DNA from: Candidatus Aerophobota bacterium
Lineage (GTDB): Bacteria; Aerophobota; Aerophobia; Aerophobales; B47-G16
Direction of reading: 5' to 3'
NCBI GenBank assembly: GCA_003648815.1
Contig: QMPZ01000027.1
Coordinates: 1-14,334, forward strand
Length of the DNA: 14,334 nucleotides
Part shown: in pieces, positions 1 through 6,791 of the stretch
Numbering within the stretch: position 1 is the stretch's first letter
Layout: every line of letters starts with the position of its first letter
Notes under the pieces: generated by a model
Told to the model about the DNA's origin: nothing
Seen by the model: only the letters and a program-made list of their open reading frames with translations
The model's database searches: none
Translations under genes and position numbers: made by a program

Positions 1-11
1 CTTATTTCCCC

Positions 12-30
12 TCAAGTATCGTTTTCTTGA
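12..30 (+). repeat. 19-bp direct repeat, copy A
   Basis: The sequence TCAAGTATCGTTTTCTTGA recurs at 138-156 with a single mismatch (A to G at the seventh base). Both copies are preceded by CCCCTCAAG, in copy B with an extra 7-base tandem step. The ends TCAAG and CTTGA are complementary, so each copy is also a weak dyad with a 9-nt centre. Function is unknown; it could be a protein-binding site or a remnant of the duplication that brackets the dyad element between the copies. Confidence 0.6.
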
Positions 31-60
31 AGTATAGGAATTTATAAACATTTGTTTAAT

Positions 61-134
61 AAAAGGGGGAGCAGCGAAGCGTTGAGGGGGGGAAGATAGG
101 CTTTCGCCCATTCCTTCGGAATGACCCCCCTCAA
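61..134. repeat. REP-like dyad element with nested hairpins
   Basis: This is an intergenic block with strong dyad symmetry. The outer arms TTGAGGGGGG (82-91) and CCCCCCTCAA (125-134) are perfect 10-bp complements. Inside lies a hairpin with a 6-bp stem, CATTCC (109-114) and GGAATG (118-123), closing on TTC. A shorter GGC-TTTC-GCC hairpin sits at 99-108. Before the outer arm, CAGCG-AAG-CGTTG (73-85 region) can form a third small stem if a G-U pair is allowed. The composition (G and C runs, GAGCAGCGAAGCG) resembles REP or MITE-like intergenic repeats of many bacterial genomes. I see no coding potential. Its identity as a dispersed repeat is inferred, because only one copy is visible here. Confidence 0.5.
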
Positions 135-137
135 GTC

Positions 138-156
138 TCAAGTGTCGTTTTCTTGA
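138..156 (+). repeat. 19-bp direct repeat, copy B
   Basis: TCAAGTGTCGTTTTCTTGA matches copy A at 12-30 in 18 of 19 positions. The 3' end of this copy (TTGA) forms part of the proposed -35 hexamer of the phoH promoter, so a protein that recognised the repeat would overlap the promoter. Immediately upstream, TCAAGTC at 131-137 is a partial tandem duplication of the start of the repeat. Confidence 0.6.
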
Positions 157-180
157 CTTTTCTTTATTTTGTGTAATAAT
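153..180 (+). promoter_or_regulatory. Putative sigma70-type promoter for the phoH operon
   Basis: TTGACT (153-158) matches the -35 consensus in five of six positions, and AATAAT (175-180) matches the -10 consensus in five of six with a 16-nt spacer. The spacer is T-rich. Transcription would begin near 187-190, leaving a leader of about 30 nt before the phoH ATG at 221. It is the only good hexamer pair I found in the 220-nt upstream region. Prediction by eye only. Confidence 0.5.
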
Positions 181-220
181 TAGGCGACCACAATAGGCAG
201 GTTACTTTTAAAAAGGAGAT

Positions 221-1219
221 ATGCTGGCGAAATTGAACAGGGAGGAATTGAAAGAAAAAAAGATAAAGATAGAGGAGAGCAAGGAACTTCTCCTTCTCTG
301 TGGAAAAAGAGATGAAAACCTGAGGTTAATAGAGAAGGAGCTGGGAGTTGAGTTTGTTCTGCGGGACAATTTCTTAAAGATCAGGGGACAAGAGGAGCAG
401 GTGGAGAAGGCAGAGGAGCTAATCAGGGAGCTTCTCTTCCAGCTTCACAAAGGATATGTACCTCGTCCTGGTGAGATAAGATCAGCTTTGAGGTGGGTGG
501 AGATGGGCAAGGAAACGAAGCTGGATGAACTCGAGTCATCGGTGATATTCATCACTCCTCGGGGGAAAAAGATTAGACCCCGTACCAAGGGACAGGCTCG
601 ATATGTAGAGGCTATACGCAACAATGATGTGGTATTTGCCATTGGTCCAGCAGGTACGGGTAAGACCTATTTAGCTGTGGCTATGGCAGCGGCTGCCCTG
701 GAAAGGGGAGAGGTGGTACGAATAATCCTGACCCGTCCCACTGTGGAGGCAGGAGAAAAGCTTGGATACCTGCCTGGAAGACTGGAGGAAAAGGTAGAGC
801 CGTATCTACGTCCTCTGTATGATGCCCTGTATGATTTAATTTTAGCTGATAAATTCCAGAGTTTTCTGGAAAGGGGAGTCATTGAAATTGCTCCTCTTGC
901 TTATATGAGAGGACGTACCCTGAATGATGCCTTCATCATACTGGATGAGGCGCAGAATACGACCTACGAGCAGATGAAGATGTTTCTGACCCGCCTGGGC
1001 TTTGGCTCCAAGGTAGTGGTCACCGGGGATATCACCCAGATTGACCTTCCTTCTTATAGATCAGGCTTGCTTGAGGTCCGCTCTCTATTTGAGGGGATAG
1101 ATGGGATAGAAATCATCTACCTAACACAGGCGGATGTGGTGAGGCATCGGCTGGTTCAGGAGATCGTAATGGCCTATGAGAGGTATGAGAAGAAAATCAA
1201 GAATAGCCAGAAGGTTTGA
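221..1219 (+). CDS. phoH: PhoH-family ATPase (PhoH/YbeZ type)
   Basis: This cytoplasmic P-loop ATPase is of the PhoH/YbeZ family and has 332 residues, a normal length. The N-terminal ~75 residues form the small alpha/beta region typical of the family. The Walker A motif GPAGTGKT lies at 142-149 and is preceded by the usual RTKGQ stretch. Walker B is ILDEAQN at 240-246 (D242, E243), followed by the conserved TGDITQIDLP at 268-277. The family is nucleotide-binding and linked to RNA metabolism and ribosome maturation; the exact activity is not settled. The neighbouring ybeY supports this, because YbeZ and YbeY are commonly encoded and work together. The ATG at 221 follows AAGGAG at 213-218, rather close, but no better start lies nearby. 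The 3' end overlaps the next gene by 44 nt. This is the first gene of the + strand run and lies just behind the proposed promoter. Confidence 0.96.
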   Translation: MLAKLNREELKEKKIKIEESKELLLLCGKRDENLRLIEKELGVEFVLRDNFLKIRGQEEQVEKAEELIRELLFQLHKGYVPRPGEIRSALRWVEMGKETKLDELESSVIFITPRGKKIRPRTKGQARYVEAIRNNDVVFAIGPAGTGKTYLAVAMAAAALERGEVVRIILTRPTVEAGEKLGYLPGRLEEKVEPYLRPLYDALYDLILADKFQSFLERGVIEIAPLAYMRGRTLNDAFIILDEAQNTTYEQMKMFLTRLGFGSKVVVTGDITQIDLPSYRSGLLEVRSLFEGIDGIEIIYLTQADVVRHRLVQEIVMAYERYEKKIKNSQKV

Positions 1220-2651
1220 AGAGGAGGAGGAAGGGTTACATAAAGAATGGCTTAAGGCCATAGCCTTATCGGCGGCGAGATACCGTGCCGGACTGTGGTG
1301 GTGGGCAGGGGTAACGACAGGATTGTCCTTTATCTTCCTTCTTCCCTTTAAAGGTGAGAGTTTTCCTCGTGGTACAGGATTAGTCGTGTTGACGGCGCTC
1401 TTTGTCTTTTTCCTTTTCGTGTATATCTTGCGCTTTGAGCCTGATTTTCTCGTCCCCAGGCGACTGCACTTGATGGCTATTCTGCTCATCTCTGTTAGCC
1501 TGATGGGAAGGATTATCATATTACTTCCTCAGGTATCAAACTACTTTATTCCTCTCGGATTTTTGTCCATCTTAGCGTCACTGCTTCTCCTTCCTTCTCT
1601 ATCTGTCATTATGAGTTTGCTACTTGCTATTCTCTTCAGTCTGAGCGCGAATAGCTTAGAGATAATGCCTATCCTGGCCTTTGGAGGCGTAATAGGAGCC
1701 TATAGCGCCTCCTTCATCCATCAGAGGGTGGATATCACCCGGACAGGAATCCATATAGGTTTATCCAATGTGCTTATGACGCTGGGCGTGGGCTTGCTAC
1801 TCGATCGTTCATCCTTTGAAATAGCCTCTCTGGGTCTATGGGGAATGGGGAATGGGCTTTTTTCCAGCATTTTAGCTATGGGAGTTCTACCATATCTGGA
1901 AACCTATTTTGGGGTTACCACTGATATTAAACTGCTGGAGCTGGCTAACCTTGACCTTCCTCTTTTAAAGAGACTATCCATAGAAGCCCCTGGTACCTAT
2001 CACCATAGCATAATGGTGGCTAATTTAGCCGAGGCAGGGGCAAATGCGGTAGGTGTCAATCCTCTTTTAGCCAGGGTAGGCTCATACTATCATGATATCG
2101 GTAAGATCAGGCGCCCTCATTTCTTCTTCGAAAATTCCGGTATGCTCAAGGGTAACTCTCACGAACGGATGACTCCAAATCTTAGCTCGACCATCATCAT
2201 CTCCCATGTAAAGGATGGGGTGGAGCTTGCTCGAAGAAATAGGCTTCCTCAGGTCATCATCGATATCATTGAGCAACACCATGGCACGGGGCTAATTGCT
2301 TACTTTTATAGAGAAGCCTTATTGAAGGCAAAAAATACTCCTAAGGAAAGGTCAATAGAGGAAGAGAGCTTTCGTTACCCTGGTCCCAAGCCTCAAAGCA
2401 AGGAGGCGGCTATTGTGATGCTGGCTGATTCGGTCGAGGCCGCCTTTCGGTTTTCTCCTCAGAGAACAGTGAAGGGAATAGCCTCACAGGTAAAGACAGT
2501 AATAGACAACAAGCTAAAGGATAATCAGCTGGATGAGTGTCAGCTTACCCTGAAGGAGACGAGAAAGATAGCTGAGGCCTTCACGCGAGTTCTCAGGGGC
2601 ATCAGCCACGTGAGAGGAAGATATCCGGATGAGATGCTGAAAAAAGGATAG
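1176..2651 (+). CDS. PgpH/YqfF-type membrane HD phosphohydrolase, sensor domain missing
   Basis: This is a membrane protein of 491 residues with a C-terminal HD hydrolase domain. Residues 38-57, 67-85 and then about 97-240 are hydrophobic, giving roughly eight membrane segments. The catalytic region has H277, the H306-D307 pair followed by IGKI, H344, the H368-H369 pair and D418, which fits the 7TM-HD family of PgpH. Known members hydrolyse c-di-AMP to pApA on the cytoplasmic side. Family members usually have a large extracytoplasmic 7TMR-HDED domain of over 200 residues between the first membrane helix and the 7TM block. Here only about ten residues (57-66) separate these helices, so the sensor domain is absent. 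The start is uncertain: ATG 1176 and ATG 1185 both lie inside phoH, and an AGGAG at 1158-1162 precedes them, so translation is probably coupled. The phoH-pgpH-ybeY order is common. Fold and family are clear; c-di-AMP specificity is inferred. Confidence 0.92.
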   Translation: MRGMRRKSRIARRFEEEEEGLHKEWLKAIALSAARYRAGLWWWAGVTTGLSFIFLLPFKGESFPRGTGLVVLTALFVFFLFVYILRFEPDFLVPRRLHLMAILLISVSLMGRIIILLPQVSNYFIPLGFLSILASLLLLPSLSVIMSLLLAILFSLSANSLEIMPILAFGGVIGAYSASFIHQRVDITRTGIHIGLSNVLMTLGVGLLLDRSSFEIASLGLWGMGNGLFSSILAMGVLPYLETYFGVTTDIKLLELANLDLPLLKRLSIEAPGTYHHSIMVANLAEAGANAVGVNPLLARVGSYYHDIGKIRRPHFFFENSGMLKGNSHERMTPNLSSTIIISHVKDGVELARRNRLPQVIIDIIEQHHGTGLIAYFYREALLKAKNTPKERSIEEESFRYPGPKPQSKEAAIVMLADSVEAAFRFSPQRTVKGIASQVKTVIDNKLKDNQLDECQLTLKETRKIAEAFTRVLRGISHVRGRYPDEMLKKG

Positions 2652-2654
2652 GAG

Positions 2655-3101
2655 ATGTTTAAGATATGGATAAGGAACCTTCAGAAGGAGAAGGTGAACT
2701 TAAGACTGTTAAGGAAGGCGATTTCCTGGACTCTGAGGGAAAAGCTGGGAGATTGCCAAAGAGAGGTGAGCGTGGTCCTGGTGGACAATGCAAGAATTAA
2801 GGAGTTGAACAAAAGGTTTCGCGGGGTGAAAAGAGCCACGGATGTATTGGCTTTTTCCTTAGGAGGTGAGTTTATCTCGACAAAGGACCTTTTGGGAGAG
2901 GTGATAATTTCCGTTGAGCAGGCAAAGATACAGGCTGAGCAGAGGGGGCACTGCCTGGAGGATGAGCTCGTGCTCCTGGCAATTCATGGAATTCTCCATC
3001 TACTTGGCTATAATGATGAGGATGAGAAGGAAAGAGAGGTTATGGAAAAGGAGGAGAGGAAAATTTTAACCTTTCTGGAGATTAACCCCGAGATAATTTA
3101 A
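2655..3101 (+). CDS. ybeY: Endoribonuclease YbeY, atypical third metal ligand
   Basis: This is a 148-residue member of the YbeY/UPF0054 family, metal-dependent endoribonucleases involved in 16S rRNA 3'-end maturation and ribosome quality control in the cytoplasm. The conserved RGVKRATDVLAF segment lies at 56-67. The metal motif reads HGILHLLGYND at 111-121. The usual form is H-x3-H-x5-H, and the first two histidines (111, 115) are present. The third ligand position, 121, is Asp, with Asn120 where most members have Asp. The codons AAT GAT at this place are unambiguous in the sequence. Asp can bind zinc, so activity need not be lost. The ATG follows the pgpH stop by 3 nt, with AAGGA upstream inside the pgpH end. 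Its position directly after phoH and pgpH is standard for this gene. Confidence 0.95.
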   Translation: MFKIWIRNLQKEKVNLRLLRKAISWTLREKLGDCQREVSVVLVDNARIKELNKRFRGVKRATDVLAFSLGGEFISTKDLLGEVIISVEQAKIQAEQRGHCLEDELVLLAIHGILHLLGYNDEDEKEREVMEKEERKILTFLEINPEII

Positions 3102-3124
3102 TAAATAAACCTTAAGGAGGGATA

Positions 3125-3670
3125 ATGCAAAGAAAAGAAGTGGTCCTGGGTGTAGCGTTTCTTATGTGTCTTTTTATGACCTTGAGTGGGAGAAGCTCAA
3201 GGGCGGATTTGGTGGTTAAGATAGGATATGTGGATGTACAGAAGGTATTTGAAGGGTATCAGAGGAAAAAGGACCTTGAGATGAAGCTGAGATCAGAGCA
3301 GGAGAGGGCACGGCAGAGTCTGGAGGAAAAGAGAAAGGAGATAGAGGCCTTAAAGGAGGAACTGATAAAGCAGGAAATACTGCTTTCCGAGTCGGCTAAG
3401 GCAGAAAAGGAAAAGGAGCTGCAGGATAAGACAAGAGAACTTCAAGAGTTCGTCCAGTCCGTTCAGAAGCAGATACAGGAAAAACAGGACCTGTACACAC
3501 AACAGATAATGGACGATATCGAAGCTGTGGTAAAGGAGATAGCACAAAAAGAAGGATACAGGCTAATTTTTAGAAAAGAAGCCTTGCTTTATGCTACTCC
3601 TGAACTGGAGTTTGATCTCACGGAGAAGGTGCTTTCCCTTTTGAATCAGAAATATCGACCTGGACAATAG
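3125..3670 (+). CDS. Skp/OmpH-family periplasmic chaperone
   Basis: This is a secreted coiled-coil protein of 181 residues. An N-terminal signal peptide covers about 1-27: QRK, a hydrophobic core VVLGVAFLMCLFMTL, then a cleavage site after SSRA. The mature part begins with IGYVDVQKVFEGY, the strand and helix start typical of Skp/OmpH. Residues about 45-130 are rich in Glu, Lys and Gln with heptad-like spacing, forming the long tentacle helices, and the C-terminal part returns to the beta core (YRLIFRKEALLYA). Skp holds unfolded outer-membrane proteins in the periplasm on their way to the BAM complex. The next gene is lpxD, as in many Gram-negative bacteria, although bamA, which often precedes skp, is not here. 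An AAGGAGGG ribosome-binding site sits just upstream of the ATG. Overall sequence is weakly conserved in this family, so the call rests on architecture and context. Confidence 0.9.
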   Translation: MQRKEVVLGVAFLMCLFMTLSGRSSRADLVVKIGYVDVQKVFEGYQRKKDLEMKLRSEQERARQSLEEKRKEIEALKEELIKQEILLSESAKAEKEKELQDKTRELQEFVQSVQKQIQEKQDLYTQQIMDDIEAVVKEIAQKEGYRLIFRKEALLYATPELEFDLTEKVLSLLNQKYRPGQ

Positions 3671-3694
3671 ATAATGAGAAAGAAAGGATGGGGA

Positions 3695-4732
3695 ATGAAA
3701 AAGAGCTTGGAGGAGTTGGCCAGAATAATAGGGGGACAGATACGGGGAGATAGGAACGTCCAGATACAGGGGGTGGCTAAGGCCGAAGAGGCAAAGCAGG
3801 GAGATATCACCTTTGCCATCTCAGATAAGTTCTTAGATAAGGCCATGAGAAGCCAGGCTTCAGCGGTTATCGTTCCCTTAGAGGTCGAGGATTTTCCTAA
3901 GCCCATCATTCGGGTAAAGAATCCCCGGCTGGCGTTTGCCCAGATTTTAGAAATCTTTACCTCTCGTCCCCGAAGAATGTCCGGAATTCATCCCACAGCA
4001 ATAATCGGGAAAAACGTGGTAATGGGCCGAAACGTGAGCGTTGGTCCCTACACAGTGATAGGGGAGGGGGTGAAGCTGGGAGATGATGTGCATCTATCTG
4101 CTGGAGTATATCTGGGAGATGGAGTGAGCATAGGAGAGGGTAGTTTTATCTATCCACGGGTTACCATTCTGGACGGGACGGTGATCGGCAGGAGGGTGAT
4201 CATTCACTCGGGAACAGTAATTGGCTCGGATGGTTTTGGCTTCGTCAGAAAGGAGGACGGCTCCTATTATAAGATACCTCAGACAGGCAAGGTGGTGATA
4301 GAGGATGAGGTGGAGATAGGAGCTAATGTAGCCATTGATCGGGCCACGTTGGGAGAGACCCGCATTGGCGCAGGTTGTAAGATTGATAACCTGGTTCACA
4401 TTGCCCACAATGTCGTTCTGGGAAGGAATGTGGTTCTGGTAGCTCTGGTGGGAATCTCAGGAAGCTCAACCTTAGGAGATGGGGTTATCTTAGCTGGGCA
4501 GGCAGGGGTGACCGACCATGTGAAAATTGGAGACAACGTAATAGTCGCCGCCAAGGCCGGGGTCACCAAGGATATCCCTCCAAATCAATTTGTCTCGGGA
4601 TTTCCAGCAAGACCCCATTCTGAGCAGAAGAGGATAAAGGCCATCATCAATCGCTTACCCAAGCTGGTGAAGAAGATTAAGGAGTTGGAAGATCGCCTGA
4701 GAGACTTAAAGGGAGGGCAAAAGGAGGTGTGA
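3695..4732 (+). CDS. lpxD: UDP-3-O-acylglucosamine N-acyltransferase LpxD
   Basis: LpxD adds the second acyl chain, from acyl-ACP, to the 2-amino group of UDP-3-O-acylglucosamine, the third step of lipid A synthesis, in the cytoplasm. From the start chosen here the protein has 345 residues (341 in E. coli). Residues 1-95 form the uridine-binding domain. From about 97 hexapeptide repeats build the left-handed beta helix. GSDGFGF lies at 177-183, and IAHNV at 236-240 holds the catalytic base His238, one position from E. coli His239. The C-terminal part has the family SGFPARPH segment and ends in a charged helix. I prefer ATG 3695 because AAGGA at 3684-3688 lies six bases before it. An in-frame ATG at 3674 would add seven residues (MRKKGWG) but has no ribosome-binding site. 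It is followed by lpxC-fabZ with a gap of 24 nt. lpxA, often nearby, is not in the window. Confidence 0.96.
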   Translation: MKKSLEELARIIGGQIRGDRNVQIQGVAKAEEAKQGDITFAISDKFLDKAMRSQASAVIVPLEVEDFPKPIIRVKNPRLAFAQILEIFTSRPRRMSGIHPTAIIGKNVVMGRNVSVGPYTVIGEGVKLGDDVHLSAGVYLGDGVSIGEGSFIYPRVTILDGTVIGRRVIIHSGTVIGSDGFGFVRKEDGSYYKIPQTGKVVIEDEVEIGANVAIDRATLGETRIGAGCKIDNLVHIAHNVVLGRNVVLVALVGISGSSTLGDGVILAGQAGVTDHVKIGDNVIVAAKAGVTKDIPPNQFVSGFPARPHSEQKRIKAIINRLPKLVKKIKELEDRLRDLKGGQKEV

Positions 4733-4756
4733 TTAAAATTTTTTGAGAGGTCAGGT

Positions 4757-6031
4757 ATGGAATTTCAAAAGACCATTAAAAATGCGGTTTCCTATAGGGG
4801 AATAGGACTACATACAGGCAAAGAAGTCACTATGACCTTAGAGCCAGCTCCCGTAAACTGGGGGGTGGTGTTCGTGCGAGAGGACCTGCCCGGCTCTCCT
4901 CAGATAAAGCTCAGTGCCAGCAAGGTGATAAGTAATCTGCGGGGGACCAGCATAGGCGAGGGGGAGGTCAAGGTTCGCACCGTTGAGCATATCTTAGCTG
5001 CCTTATCGGGCTTGAACGTGGATAACATCACCATTAAAATAGATGGGGAGGAAATTCCAGCCGCTGACGGAAGTGCTCTTCCGTTTGTGAGGTTAATTCA
5101 GAAGGCAGGGATTGTTGAGCAAGAAGCTTCTCGAGATGTCCTTAAAGTAGAGGAGCCGTTCTGGCTCGAGGAAGGAGAAAGACGCCTGGTGGTTCTCCCC
5201 AATGATAAGCTGAAGATTACTTATACGGTGGACTTTCCCCAATCCCCTCTGAAGTCTCAGTTTGCCGAGTTCACCGTGGATGAGGAGACCTTCATTCGGG
5301 AAATTGCTCCCTCGCGAACCTTCGGCTTTATGGAAGAGGTGGAGGAACTCAAGAGAAGGGGTCTAATTCAAGGGGGTTCCCTTGACAACGCAGTGGTAAT
5401 CGACAAGGATGGAGTGGTCAACGAGGAAGGATTGAGGTTTCCCAATGAGCCTGTTCGGCACAAGATATTGGATCTGATAGGGGACCTTTATCTGTTAGGA
5501 AAGCCCGTTCGAGCACACATCCTGGCGATAAAGTCTGGTCATCTCTTTAACGTTAAGTTGACTCAGAAACTGGAGGAGTTAAGACAAAAGCTCGAGGAGG
5601 AGGTTAGTCTGGATATAAACGCCATCCAGAGAATACTTCCTCATCGCTATCCATTTCTTCTGGTTGATAAAATCCTGAGGATGGGAGAAAGGGAGATAGT
5701 GGGGGTGAAAAACGTCACCATAAATGAGCCATTTTTTGGCGGTCATTTTCCAGGGCATCCAGTAATGCCCGCTGCCCTGATCATCGAGGCTATGGCTCAG
5801 GTAGCAGGGGTATATCTTTTGAACAAGAGCGAAAATCAAGGCAAATTGGCCTATTTTGCAGGAATAGATAAGGCAAGATTCAGAAGGCCTGTACTTCCCG
5901 GTGATCAGCTGGTCACCAAGGTCAAGGTTCTGAACTTGAGAAGAAATACTGGAAAGGTAGAGGCTGTAAGTATGGTTGAGGGGAAGAAGGTGGCCGAGGC
6001 CATGTTTATCTTTAGCCTGATTAAAAGATAA
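4757..6031 (+). CDS. lpxC/fabZ: Bifunctional LpxC-FabZ: UDP-3-O-acyl-GlcNAc deacetylase / hydroxyacyl-ACP dehydratase
   Basis: One 424-residue reading frame joins two enzymes. Residues 1 to about 270 are LpxC, the zinc deacetylase of the committed step of lipid A synthesis. Zinc ligands are His78 (in TVEHILAAL), His235 and Asp239 (in VRHKILDLIGD); Glu77 and His262 (in KSGHLFN) are the catalytic acid/base residues. A charged linker, about 268-285, leads into FabZ, a hotdog-fold dehydratase of fatty acid elongation. FabZ has LPHRYPFLLVD at 294-304 and the His330/Glu344 catalytic pair, spaced as in E. coli FabZ (54/68). The loop after the catalytic His reads PGHPVMPAA, where PGV is usual at the end, so a Gly is replaced by Ala. 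The fusion is known from Bacteroidota, Chlorobi and other groups. It places the enzyme that removes 3-hydroxyacyl-ACP on the same chain as an enzyme of the pathway that competes for it. All key residues of both halves are present. Confidence 0.97.
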   Translation: MEFQKTIKNAVSYRGIGLHTGKEVTMTLEPAPVNWGVVFVREDLPGSPQIKLSASKVISNLRGTSIGEGEVKVRTVEHILAALSGLNVDNITIKIDGEEIPAADGSALPFVRLIQKAGIVEQEASRDVLKVEEPFWLEEGERRLVVLPNDKLKITYTVDFPQSPLKSQFAEFTVDEETFIREIAPSRTFGFMEEVEELKRRGLIQGGSLDNAVVIDKDGVVNEEGLRFPNEPVRHKILDLIGDLYLLGKPVRAHILAIKSGHLFNVKLTQKLEELRQKLEEEVSLDINAIQRILPHRYPFLLVDKILRMGEREIVGVKNVTINEPFFGGHFPGHPVMPAALIIEAMAQVAGVYLLNKSENQGKLAYFAGIDKARFRRPVLPGDQLVTKVKVLNLRRNTGKVEAVSMVEGKKVAEAMFIFSLIKR

Positions 6032-6047
6032 ATCGAGAGGGGCAGAG

Positions 6048-6791
6048 ATGTTGAAGATACCGAAGGATAAACTTCCTCGTCATTTAGCCATCATTATGGA
6101 TGGAAATGGACGTTGGGCAAAGAGGAGGGGTCTTCCAAGGAGTGAAGGCCACAGGGTGGGAATGGAGAAGGTAAGAGAGATGGGAAGGCTTTGCTTGGAT
6201 TTTGGGATAAAGGTGCTAACCGTATATGCCTTTTCCTGTCAGAACTGGAAAAGGCCTAAGGAAGAGGTTGATTTTTTGATGAGCACTTTCGAAAGATATC
6301 TTGATGAGGAAGCGGATGATTTGAACGAGAGGGGGATTCAGCTACGCGTGATCGGAAGAAAAGAAGGTCTTTCCCCTGAGCTTCGAAGAAGGATAAAGGC
6401 AGCTATGGAGCTGACCCGCCGTAACCGAAAGCTCATCTTTAATTTGGCCTTAAATTACGGAGGTCAGGAGGAAATCGTAGATGCGGTGAGGACTATAGCC
6501 GAAAAGGTTAAGAGAGGAGAGCTTTCTCCTGACCAGATAAACGTGGACCTTCTTAGCCAGCATTTGTACACGGCGGACCTGCCCTATCCTGACCTTTTGA
6601 TCAGGACAGGTGGGGAGTATCGTCTGAGCAATTTTCTCCTCTATCAGATTGCCTATACAGAACTCTGGATAACTCCCACTTTCTGGCCCGATTTTGGAAA
6701 GGAACAGCTCATCCAGGCTCTTGAAGAATACGCAAGACGAGAGAGGAGATTTGGAGGTTTAGGACCGAGCGTTGAAACAGGAAGAAGTTGA
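6048..6791 (+). CDS. uppS: Isoprenyl (undecaprenyl) diphosphate synthase UppS
   Basis: This cytoplasmic cis-prenyltransferase condenses isopentenyl diphosphate units onto farnesyl diphosphate to form undecaprenyl diphosphate, the lipid carrier for peptidoglycan and O-antigen. It has 247 residues, a normal length. The signature IIMDGNGRWA lies at 15-24 with catalytic Asp18. The FSCQNWKRP segment (62-70) carries the conserved Asn66 and Arg69, but it has Gln65 where many homologues, including E. coli, have Glu. Glu73 corresponds to E. coli Glu81. RTGGE at 186-190 and SNFLLYQIAYTE at 194-205 complete the IPP site and dimer region, and RERRFGG near the C-terminus matches E. coli. The gene lies 16 nt after lpxC-fabZ, behind GAGAGGGG. 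Its final 20 nt overlap cdsA, consistent with coupled translation. Chain length of the product cannot be read from the sequence. Confidence 0.96.
   Translation: MLKIPKDKLPRHLAIIMDGNGRWAKRRGLPRSEGHRVGMEKVREMGRLCLDFGIKVLTVYAFSCQNWKRPKEEVDFLMSTFERYLDEEADDLNERGIQLRVIGRKEGLSPELRRRIKAAMELTRRNRKLIFNLALNYGGQEEIVDAVRTIAEKVKRGELSPDQINVDLLSQHLYTADLPYPDLLIRTGGEYRLSNFLLYQIAYTELWITPTFWPDFGKEQLIQALEEYARRERRFGGLGPSVETGRS

Noticed and set aside
45..58. TAAACATTTGTTTA near-perfect palindrome in the upstream region
   Set aside because: Short and AT-rich, 6-bp arms in an AT-rich stretch are expected by chance, and no second copy was seen near the promoter.
27..60. Possible second promoter using TTGAAG in repeat copy A
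   Set aside because: The nearest acceptable -10 boxes give spacers of about 8 or 22 nt, outside the usual range.
82..134. Outer dyad as an intrinsic terminator of an upstream gene
   Set aside because: The C-rich arm is followed by CAAGTCTCAAG, not a T run, and the loop between arms is over 30 nt. A terminator for a leftward gene is also unsupported, because the T-run would have to be an A-run just left of 82, which is absent (61-64 AAAA is too far away).
3350..3547. Small antisense open frames inside skp, phoH, lpxD, cimA and others
   Set aside because: They lie opposite strongly supported genes, lack ribosome-binding sites and have no recognisable protein features.
3674..3694. Upstream ATG for lpxD at 3674
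   Set aside because: No Shine-Dalgarno sequence precedes it, while ATG 3695 has AAGGA at proper spacing and gives a protein that aligns at the N-terminus with known LpxD. It cannot be fully excluded.
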